16,317 nt of DNA, from assembly GCA_944376955.1 (NCBI GenBank), contig CALWEB010000119.1, forward strand, positions 1-16,317, in the 5' to 3' direction. Each line of letters begins with the position of its first letter. The stretch's first letter is position 1. Of the stretch, positions 8,262 through 14,422 are shown one piece after another. Source of the DNA: an uncultured Agathobaculum sp. GTDB taxonomy: Bacteria > Bacillota > Clostridia > Oscillospirales > Butyricicoccaceae. The position numbers and the translations under genes are program-made. A model generated the notes under the pieces. The model made no database searches, was not told the origin of the DNA, and worked only from the letters and a program-made list of their open reading frames with translations.

Positions 8262-9539
8262 ATGCAAACCAATCGAATCATCCAGGTGGAGGAGAAGGTG
8301 CCACCGCGTCTGTTGGTGCCGCTGTCCATCCAGCACATGTTCGCCATGTTCGGTGCATCCGTTCTGGTGCCGTTCATGTTCGGTATCAACCCGGCCATCG
8401 TACTGTTTATGAACGGCGTCGGCACGCTGCTGTTCATCTTCATCACCAAGGGCAAGGCGCCCGCCTACCTTGGCTCGTCGTTCGCCTTTATCGCACCGGC
8501 CACCATCGTCATCCAGAACTGGGGCTATCAATATGCGCTGGGCGGTTTTGTCGTCGTCGGCCTGTGCGGCTGCATCCTTGCCGCGATCATCTACAAGTGC
8601 GGCACAAAATGGATCGACGTGGTGCTGCCGCCCGCGGCCATGGGTCCGGTTGTAGCACTGATCGGCCTCGAACTTGCCGGTTCCGCCGCGTCCACCGGTA
8701 AAATCGTTGGCGACGGCGTAACCACAGCGACCGTGATTACCTTCTGCGTGACGCTTGCCGTCGCGGTGCTGGGCAGTGTGCTGTTCCGCAAGTTTTTGTC
8801 GGTTATCCCGATTTTGATTGCAATTATCTGCGGCTATGTAGCCGGATTGATCACCGAATATTTCTCCGGGGAGCACGAGATCTGGGACGGCATTATTGCC
8901 GCGATTCATCAGCCGTTATTCCAACTGCCGAATTTCCAGACCCCGAAATTTGATCTGGAAGCCATTTTGATCATTCTTCCTGTCATTCTGGTCATTGCCA
9001 ACGAGCATATCGGCCATCAGCTGGTCACCAGCAAGGTGGTCGGCCGCGACCTTTTGAAAGACCCCGGCCTGCATCGCTCGCTGTTTGCAGACAACTTCTC
9101 AACCATGATTTCGGGCTTTATCGGCTCGGTGCCGACCACGACCTACGGCGAAAACATCGGCGTCATGGCGATCACCAAGGTGTACTCGGTGCGCGTCATC
9201 GGCGGTGCAGCCGTGCTGAGCATCATCTGCTCGTTCGTCGGCCCGCTGGCCGCCCTCATCCAGACCATCCCCGGCCCGGTCATCGGCGGCATTTCCTTCC
9301 TGCTGTACGGCATGATCGGCACATCCGGCCTGCGGATTCTGGTCGATAATCAGGTCGATTACGGCAAAAACCGCAACATGGCGCTGACTTCGGTCATCTT
9401 TGTCACCGGTCTTTCCGGCGTTACGCTGTCGCTTGGCAATGTGTCGCTGTCCGGCATGACGCTGGCTGCCATCGTCGGTATGCTGATGGGCCTGTTGTTC
9501 TATGTATTCGACAAACTCAAGTGGTCGAACGACCAGTGA
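8262..9539 (+). CDS. uraA: Uracil permease (NCS2/NAT family)
   Basis: A 425-residue inner-membrane uracil:proton symporter, the usual length for UraA/PyrP. A-N-E-H-I-G-H places E248 and H252 where E241 and H245 of E. coli UraA bind uracil and protons, and the NAT signature with E297 in T-Y-G-E-N-I-G-V-M-A-I-T-K corresponds to E290. About 14 hydrophobic segments are visible. AAAAGGGGAT (8241-8250) is a loosely spaced ribosome site. A short TCGGC/GCCGA hairpin (8219-8232) lies in the 54-base leader; no PyrR-type antiterminator is apparent and no clear promoter was found, so leaky read-through from the patatin gene or a weak promoter is possible. Two hairpins close the gene. Substrate call is by signature. 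Confidence 0.93.
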   Translation: MQTNRIIQVEEKVPPRLLVPLSIQHMFAMFGASVLVPFMFGINPAIVLFMNGVGTLLFIFITKGKAPAYLGSSFAFIAPATIVIQNWGYQYALGGFVVVGLCGCILAAIIYKCGTKWIDVVLPPAAMGPVVALIGLELAGSAASTGKIVGDGVTTATVITFCVTLAVAVLGSVLFRKFLSVIPILIAIICGYVAGLITEYFSGEHEIWDGIIAAIHQPLFQLPNFQTPKFDLEAILIILPVILVIANEHIGHQLVTSKVVGRDLLKDPGLHRSLFADNFSTMISGFIGSVPTTTYGENIGVMAITKVYSVRVIGGAAVLSIICSFVGPLAALIQTIPGPVIGGISFLLYGMIGTSGLRILVDNQVDYGKNRNMALTSVIFVTGLSGVTLSLGNVSLSGMTLAAIVGMLMGLLFYVFDKLKWSNDQ

Positions 9540-9561
9540 CAGGGGGTATCCATACCCCCTG
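9540..9561 (+). other. First hairpin after uraA
   Basis: A perfect inverted repeat CAGGGGGTAT-CC-ATACCCCCTG begins at the base after the uraA stop codon. It is followed by only TTTACAAAA, so it is a weak terminator by itself and may serve as a 3'-end stabiliser. Confidence 0.6.
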
Positions 9562-9565
9562 TTTA

Positions 9566-9600
9566 CAAAAGCGGTTCCTTCCGAAACCGCTTTTGATCTT
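9566..9600 (+). terminator. Terminator of uraA
   Basis: CAAAAGCGGTT (9566-9576) pairs with AACCGCTTTTG (9585-9595) around an eight-base loop and is followed by ATCTT. The stem is 11 base pairs with the A/T blocks typical of bidirectional terminators. Confidence 0.75.
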
Positions 9601-9631
9601 CCAAGCCGCGGCCCAAGTCCGCTGCATCATG

Positions 9632-9709
9632 AACAAAATCCGAGGCACACAAGGTGAATTGGCCGCAGGCCAAGAGAAGGTGGCCTAGGCCATGTCCTCG
9701 GATTTTGTT
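9632..9709. repeat. Branched 78-base inverted-repeat structure
   Basis: A 14-base perfect outer stem AACAAAATCCGAGG (9632-9645) / CCTCGGATTTTGTT (9696-9709) can continue as ACA/TGT (9647-9649, 9693-9695) after one bulged C. Inside are two hairpins: TTGGCC-GCA-GGCCAA (9659-9673) and TGGC-CTAG-GCCA (9681-9692). The fold is a three-way junction and works on both strands. It lies two bases beyond the stop codon of the small minus-strand gene and 36 bases after the uraA terminator. It could be a bidirectional terminator, a small RNA, or a miniature mobile or extragenic repeat. I recognise no named family. Confidence 0.6.
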
Positions 9710-9711
9710 AT

Positions 9712-9876
9712 TTATATTGCGATCAGCAAATAGACTACAATGCAGACCGCCAATGCAATCGCGCCCACGGCGCACCACGCCCACGGATTGCCCATGTTGA
9801 TTGTCCACGCGCCCCAGACGCTGCGACGCACAAAGAGGTTCTTGTCATCCGGGTTGCAATAAAACCGGCCGCGCAT
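9712..9876 (-). CDS. Small DUF5808-like membrane protein
   Basis: The peptide contains G-R-F-Y-C-N-P-D-D-K-N-L-F-V then W-G-A-W-T-I-N-M-G-N-P, a pattern I recognise from DUF5808 small proteins, and ends with one hydrophobic helix of about 20 residues (C-terminal membrane anchor, N-in or N-out not known). From the ATG at 9876 it is 54 residues. Coding-like sequence continues upstream in frame (I-K-R-K-Y-S-R-E-E-A-E-K-R), giving about 69 residues if an ATT at 9921 is used, which has AGGA nine bases before it; no ATG, GTG or TTG occurs there. The upstream end is therefore uncertain. TAGAAT (9950-9955, minus strand) is a possible -10 box. It lies downstream of the five-gene operon but beyond its terminator. 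Function unknown. Confidence 0.6.
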   Translation of the reverse strand: MRGRFYCNPDDKNLFVRRSVWGAWTINMGNPWAWCAVGAIALAVCIVVYLLIAI

Positions 9877-9959
9877 CCGTTTTTCTGCTTCTTCGCGGCT
9901 GTATTTCCGTTTGATGCGAATTCCCCCGTTTCCTGTTTGAACATACCATATTCTAAACC

Positions 9960-9992
9960 AAAAGCACCCTTTCCAGCGGAAAGGGTGCTTTT
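9960..9992 (-). terminator. Terminator of the five-gene envelope operon
   Basis: A perfect 15-base-pair stem AAAAGCACCCTTTCC (9960-9974) / GGAAAGGGTGCTTTT (9978-9992) with loop AGC. It begins six bases after the TAA of the last operon gene. The minus-strand product ends GCUUUUGGUUU; on the plus strand the tail UUUUUC also fits, so it may stop transcription both ways. Confidence 0.85.
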
Positions 9993-9997
9993 TCTCC

Positions 9998-11851
9998 TTA
10001 TGCGCCTGCGTCCGCCAGCGTTGCCAGCAGTTCCTCCGCCGTGATATCATCCACGGAGATGCGCGGCATGTTGAGCAGGGACTGCGGCAGCCCCTTGATC
10101 ACCGTGCTGACCGCGGGCCGCGTGCTGAAGGTCATGTCCAGCCCAGCCTTGGCTGCGACCATCCACGACAGTTTGGTGGACTGTCCCTCCGGATAGGCCA
10201 GCGCAAAGCAGGTCTTACCGGTTGCCTGCTCCAGCTCCTGCCGGGCGCGCTGCAAATCAGGCAGGAGCGCCGCAATATAGCTTTGCTCGCTCTCTCCTGC
10301 CAGCGGCAGCACGTTTTCCCGCGCCGTGCTTTGCTCCGCCTCATACAGCGGCCACTGATGGAAGTCGTAGGTATGCGTCTGGATGGTAATCAGTCCGGAC
10401 GCAATCATCTCGTTGGCCTGCTCCCAGCTGAAATGCGGCGTGATCGCATAGTCCGTGTCCTTATACACATCCTTGCCGACCGAAACCCCGATGACGAAGA
10501 TCGTGGCTTTCATGTCCAGCTCTCGCAGGATAGGGTAGGCCAACTCGTAATTGCTGGAATAGCCATCGTCAAAGGTAATCAGGATCGGGTTGTCCGGCAG
10601 CGGCGTGCCTTCGTAGACATAGCGGTACAAATCCTCAGGCGAAACCGTCTGATAGCCCGCGTCCTTGATGGCCTGCATCTGCGCACGGAAATTGTCCGTG
10701 CGGATGGTGACATCGCCTTCGCCATTCTCGTCCAAGTGGTGATACAGGATCACCGGCACCGAGGCGGTATAGCTGTCCTCAGGCGCGCGCAGATCCTGTG
10801 CATAATCGCTGCTGTCCGGTGCGGTTTCCGGCGTGACATAGTGGCCGAAGCCCTCTGGCACGTACAGCGATTCGTCCCCGGTCATCACTGCGGCCATCAT
10901 ATCACCGACCGAGTTGCGGAAATGCGTCTTATCATACCAATAGCGCGGGTCATAGCTGACCGAACTGAACGAGAAATCCCAGAATGGCGTGACCTCCGCG
11001 ATCTTCTGCGCAAACAGCGCAAGGTCATCCGCCGAATAGTACCGCAGGTAGTCCACATAGCACGGGTTATTGACCACAACCAGATTGACACCTGCCTCTT
11101 CGCACATATCGCGGATGGCCGTCAGGCTTTTCACACAGTTGTCAATCTGCGTCATCCCGTACTGACCCGTGGGATAATTTGCAAACACCGCGTATTCCGG
11201 CTGTTCGACATATTCCTCCAGCGTCTGGATCGGCTCGACATCGCGCAAGCGCTTGTCGTATGCGCCGGTTTCGACATCAAATACGTCGAATACCTGCGGC
11301 ATATCGGTATCGGAAAAATAGGACTTGAGCTTGTCGATGCCATAGGACGGGTTGAGGAACAGGTATTTCAGATAAAACGGCAGCAGCGGCTTGCCGCTGA
11401 CCTTGGCATGAAGGCGGCTGTTGATATCGTCTTCGCCGACGTTGTATTCGATCGCGTTATCCACATACAGGCTGACCACGATGTTTTTGACCTCGTAGTT
11501 GTCCAACAGGTACCGCGCCGTCTGCTCCACGTCCAGCAGATCCGCGCCGTACATGATCATGTTGTAGAAATTAGCGTCAAACGCCTCGTTGAGCGGCTCG
11601 GTCGGGATACTGCTCGAGCCGGAACAGCCGATGATATAGCTGTCATAATCGTCGTGATGCTCGTCCAGCCATGCGATTTTGGCAACGCGCGGGTTGCGGG
11701 TCATATCGTAGCTGTAAAAATCCAGAAAACGGTCGCCAAACACGCCGTAGGAATCGGTAATCACATTGAACCCTGCCCAGATCACGCCGGTAACGGCCAG
11801 CGCGGCCACGAACAGGCCCAACCATTTTTTTGCTGTCATGTGTCTGTCCAT
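9998..11851 (-). CDS. SGNH-like domain fused to NodB polysaccharide deacetylase
   Basis: A 617-residue extracytoplasmic protein anchored by one N-terminal helix (about 10-30). Residues 40-330 look like an SGNH/DltD-like acyl hydrolase-transferase: I-I-G-C-S-G-S-S-S (73-81) in place of the nucleophile block and D307-K-T-H310 as the D-x-x-H dyad. Residues 366-610 are a carbohydrate-esterase-4 domain: V-P-V-I-L-Y-H-H (365-372), T-F-D-D-G (426-430, base D428 and metal ligand D429), H493-x4-H498 with the PgaB/IcaB spacing, and Y-P-E-G. It should remove acetyl groups from, and perhaps add groups to, a surface glycan. Last gene of the operon, nine bases after the MBOAT stop. GGGAGG is only two bases before ATG 11851; the in-frame ATG at 11839 is an alternative. 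Domain identities are secure, joint role inferred. Confidence 0.85.
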   Translation of the reverse strand: MDRHMTAKKWLGLFVAALAVTGVIWAGFNVITDSYGVFGDRFLDFYSYDMTRNPRVAKIAWLDEHHDDYDSYIIGCSGSSSIPTEPLNEAFDANFYNMIMYGADLLDVEQTARYLLDNYEVKNIVVSLYVDNAIEYNVGEDDINSRLHAKVSGKPLLPFYLKYLFLNPSYGIDKLKSYFSDTDMPQVFDVFDVETGAYDKRLRDVEPIQTLEEYVEQPEYAVFANYPTGQYGMTQIDNCVKSLTAIRDMCEEAGVNLVVVNNPCYVDYLRYYSADDLALFAQKIAEVTPFWDFSFSSVSYDPRYWYDKTHFRNSVGDMMAAVMTGDESLYVPEGFGHYVTPETAPDSSDYAQDLRAPEDSYTASVPVILYHHLDENGEGDVTIRTDNFRAQMQAIKDAGYQTVSPEDLYRYVYEGTPLPDNPILITFDDGYSSNYELAYPILRELDMKATIFVIGVSVGKDVYKDTDYAITPHFSWEQANEMIASGLITIQTHTYDFHQWPLYEAEQSTARENVLPLAGESEQSYIAALLPDLQRARQELEQATGKTCFALAYPEGQSTKLSWMVAAKAGLDMTFSTRPAVSTVIKGLPQSLLNMPRISVDDITAEELLATLADAGA

Positions 11852-11860
11852 TGCCTCCCG

Positions 11861-13417
11861 TTAGAACTGCGCATAGATGAACTGCGCGGGCACATAGTCG
11901 CCCCCGGTGCAGAAAAGGAGCAGCAGCAGCGGCACCAGTGCGGCGATAAACTGCACCCCAGCCGGACGCTCCGCCAGCCACTGGCGGATGTGTACGCCGC
12001 GCTCCTGCGCGTATTCCACCAGCACCAGCACCAGCACCGCGCAGATGACGATTACGTAATCCATAACGCCGATACCAAGCCCGAGCAAACTGCCCGAAAC
12101 CAGCGCGGACGGCTGGAAATCCGTCACCGTGCGCCACAGCATCCCAAGTCCGGTCAGCAGACGCGGCGCGCGCGTGATATAGCGGCCGATGAACACGATC
12201 ACACAGGTGCGCGCGATCCGCACCAGATTCCAGCCGCGGCTGTCATCGGTCATGTGCAGGCGACTGCGCCAACCCACAAACCGCGCCTCCATCAGCAGCG
12301 AAACCGTGATGATAATGCCGTTGTAAAAGCCGAAAAAGATATATTTCAGGCTGGAACCGTGCCAAATGCCAATCAGCAGATACACGATAAAGGTGGCAAG
12401 CGACGTCGCCAGGATCTTGCCTGCTTTGCCCTTGATGTGGCCGCGACTCCAGCGTCCCAGACGCGCAAACGGTTTGGACAGCGACAGCGGATAAAACACA
12501 TAATCGCGCATCCAGCCGCCCAGCGTGATATGCCAGCGGCGCCAGAAGTCGGTCAACGAACGGGCGAACAGCGGACGGCGGAAGTTTTCCGTCATTTCAA
12601 TGCCCAGCATCTGCGCGGTGCCGCGTGTGATGTCGATACCGCCCGAAAAATCGCAATACAGCTGGATACAGTAGGCCAGCGTACCAGCGGCAAGGATGCT
12701 GCCGGGATACTGCCCGGCGTTATCAAACACGGTGTTGGCCACCACACCGGCGCGCTCGGCAATGAGCAGCTTTTTGAAAAAGCCCCACAAAATCAGTTGG
12801 ATGCCATCGCGCAGCTTGTCATAATCCAGCGTGCGCTCGGCATAGAGCTGCGGGGCGAGCTGGTTATACCGGCTGATCGGCCCTTGAATGATCTGCGGGA
12901 AAAACGAAGTAAACAGCGCAAACTTTGCCACATTGCGCTGCGGCTCCTGCTTGCCGCGGTATACGTCGATCACATAGCCGATGGACTGGAACACGAAAAA
13001 CGATACGCCCAGCGGCATCAGCAGACCGAGCGAGGGCAGCGACCGGTTCAGGGCGCGTCCAAGCAGCTGGGCAGTGAAATCCCAGTACTTGAGCGTATAC
13101 AGCATCCCGAAGTTGAGCAGACAGGCCGCCGCAACCACCGCTTTTTTGCGCCGCTTGATCGCCTCCTGCAAGCGCGCCTTGTCCGCGCCGTCGGGCAGCG
13201 ACCGGCGCTGCGCATTGAGACGCCCAAGCAGCAGCCCCGCTGCATAGACGGTCAGCGTCGTAAACAGCAGATACACCACCGTCTTGACCCCGCCGCAGCA
13301 GTAAAACACATAACTGGCCGCCAGCAGCAGCATCCACTGGCAGCGCTTGGGGATGACGTAATACAGAACGGTCAGGGCAACCAGAAAGACGATATAGGTG
13401 ACAGAGGTGAACGACAT
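11861..13417 (-). CDS. MBOAT O-acyltransferase (DltB/AlgI type)
   Basis: A 518-residue multi-pass membrane protein of the MBOAT family, which takes an acyl or aminoacyl group from a cytosolic carrier and passes it to an acceptor outside. Diagnostic blocks are F-F-P-Q-I-I-Q-G-P-I-S-R (172-183), the D-F-W-R-R-W-H-I-T-L-G-G-W segment (290-302) and the catalytic His353 in I-W-H-G-S-S. The DltB/AlgI subgroup is indicated by these blocks and by about ten hydrophobic helices. It starts three bases after the carrier-protein stop and nine bases before the SGNH-deacetylase gene, so carrier, transferase and extracellular partner are expressed together. It is longer than DltB (about 400) and close to AlgI length. 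Confidence 0.93.
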   Translation of the reverse strand: MSFTSVTYIVFLVALTVLYYVIPKRCQWMLLLAASYVFYCCGGVKTVVYLLFTTLTVYAAGLLLGRLNAQRRSLPDGADKARLQEAIKRRKKAVVAAACLLNFGMLYTLKYWDFTAQLLGRALNRSLPSLGLLMPLGVSFFVFQSIGYVIDVYRGKQEPQRNVAKFALFTSFFPQIIQGPISRYNQLAPQLYAERTLDYDKLRDGIQLILWGFFKKLLIAERAGVVANTVFDNAGQYPGSILAAGTLAYCIQLYCDFSGGIDITRGTAQMLGIEMTENFRRPLFARSLTDFWRRWHITLGGWMRDYVFYPLSLSKPFARLGRWSRGHIKGKAGKILATSLATFIVYLLIGIWHGSSLKYIFFGFYNGIIITVSLLMEARFVGWRSRLHMTDDSRGWNLVRIARTCVIVFIGRYITRAPRLLTGLGMLWRTVTDFQPSALVSGSLLGLGIGVMDYVIVICAVLVLVLVEYAQERGVHIRQWLAERPAGVQFIAALVPLLLLLFCTGGDYVPAQFIYAQF

Positions 13418-13420
13418 GGG

Positions 13421-13642
13421 TTACTTCAGCCTCTGGATCATGTCCCACATGCTCTCGGCGGAGTTAAAATTCTCCGGCGTCAGGTCGTCCACCGTGATAT
13501 CCACCCCAAAGGCGTCCATCAGCTCGGAGACGATCGTGACGATATCGAGCGACTCGATCAAACCGTCGTCGATCAGCGCGGTTTCGTTGGCAAAATCAAT
13601 GCCGGGGCAGCATTCGGTCAGAATCTGAATCAGTTTTTCCAT
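13421..13642 (-). CDS. Acyl/aminoacyl carrier protein
   Basis: A 73-residue acidic protein. G-L-I-E-S-L-D-I-V places Ser31 where 4'-phosphopantetheine is attached in ACP and DltC proteins, and the pattern of acidic helices fits. In contrast to housekeeping AcpP, the site has E-S-L rather than D-S-L. AAAGGATT lies about seven bases before the ATG. It sits 15 bases after the GNAT gene and three bases before the MBOAT gene, as DltC stands next to DltB in known systems. It should hold the substrate activated by the adenylation enzyme as a thioester. A holo-ACP synthase is not in the window. Confidence 0.88.
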   Translation of the reverse strand: MEKLIQILTECCPGIDFANETALIDDGLIESLDIVTIVSELMDAFGVDITVDDLTPENFNSAESMWDMIQRLK

Positions 13643-13657
13643 TTTGCAATCCTTTCG

Positions 13658-14422
13658 TTATCCGTGGTTTTCCTGTTGGTTGGTCATCACAAGGCTTTGC
13701 CAGCCGTCGGGCGCAAAGCCCTCCGCCTGATAGACATGCAGCGCAGCCTGATTTTCCGCGCCCGTCCAGACCAGCGCACGGCGGTCGGCGGTGATGCGGT
13801 TAAAGCGGGCGACGAGCGACCGCGCCAATCCCTGTCCCCGCAACGCGGGGGACACGGCAAGCTGCCGGATCTCCGCCGTGCGGTCGAACGAGAAGCGCAG
13901 CAGCGCATCCGTCCCGTGCGTCAGCACCCGGCCGGCGCTCAAATCGTCCACCAATTCGTCCGGCAGCGGCAGACAGCCGGTACGCGCGTCAAACTGCGCG
14001 TGCAGCAGCTGCAACAGCGGTTCGGGGGAAACATCCGTCCCGTGCGCTTCCTCCTCCGGCACACCCAGCACCGGCCGCGCGAGCCGCACGCGCCGCAGAA
14101 TGCCGGAAAAGCCCAGCGACGCAAAATAATCCGCAGCCTTGTCCGGCCGACGCGGATGGAGCGGCAGCTCCACAACCGTATCCGGGGGCAATGCCTGTCC
14201 GGGCTGCGCGGACAGGTCGGTCAGGTAATAATGCAGAATAAAATGCGTGGGGCGGCGGCGCAGCAGGAACAGCCCGCCTTCCCATGCATGTGCCAGCAGC
14301 GTCCCCCGAGCAATCTCCTGCCGGAGTTCTTCCGCACCCAGCGTGCGGTTTGCCAGCACGCCCGGCCGGAACTGCCGGCTGATCTGCGCGGACAGCGCAG
14401 CGTAATCACGAACCGTTTGCAC
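13658..14422 (-). CDS. GNAT-family N-acetyltransferase
   Basis: A 254-residue cytosolic protein. The C-terminal half carries GNAT motif A, R-Q-L-A-V-S-P-A-L-R-G-Q-G-L-A (186-200), and motif B-like N-Q-A-A-L-H-V-Y-Q-A-E-G-F, as in acetyl-CoA-dependent acetyltransferases. The first 130 residues show no clear motif and may be a degenerate second GNAT fold. The start is GTG 14422 with GGGAGGAG seven bases upstream, and it overlaps the end of the adenylation gene by 17 bases, so translation is probably coupled. Such a gene is not part of standard dlt operons. It may acetylate the activated substrate, the carrier-bound group or a glycan precursor; the target is unknown. Confidence 0.82.
   Translation of the reverse strand: MQTVRDYAALSAQISRQFRPGVLANRTLGAEELRQEIARGTLLAHAWEGGLFLLRRRPTHFILHYYLTDLSAQPGQALPPDTVVELPLHPRRPDKAADYFASLGFSGILRRVRLARPVLGVPEEEAHGTDVSPEPLLQLLHAQFDARTGCLPLPDELVDDLSAGRVLTHGTDALLRFSFDRTAEIRQLAVSPALRGQGLARSLVARFNRITADRRALVWTGAENQAALHVYQAEGFAPDGWQSLVMTNQQENHG

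Noticed and set aside
9606..9709. Possible twister-type self-cleaving ribozyme, because GGCCCAAGTCCG resembles a conserved twister stretch
   Set aside because: The other conserved segments of twister and the required pseudoknot pairings were not found; the resemblance is too short.
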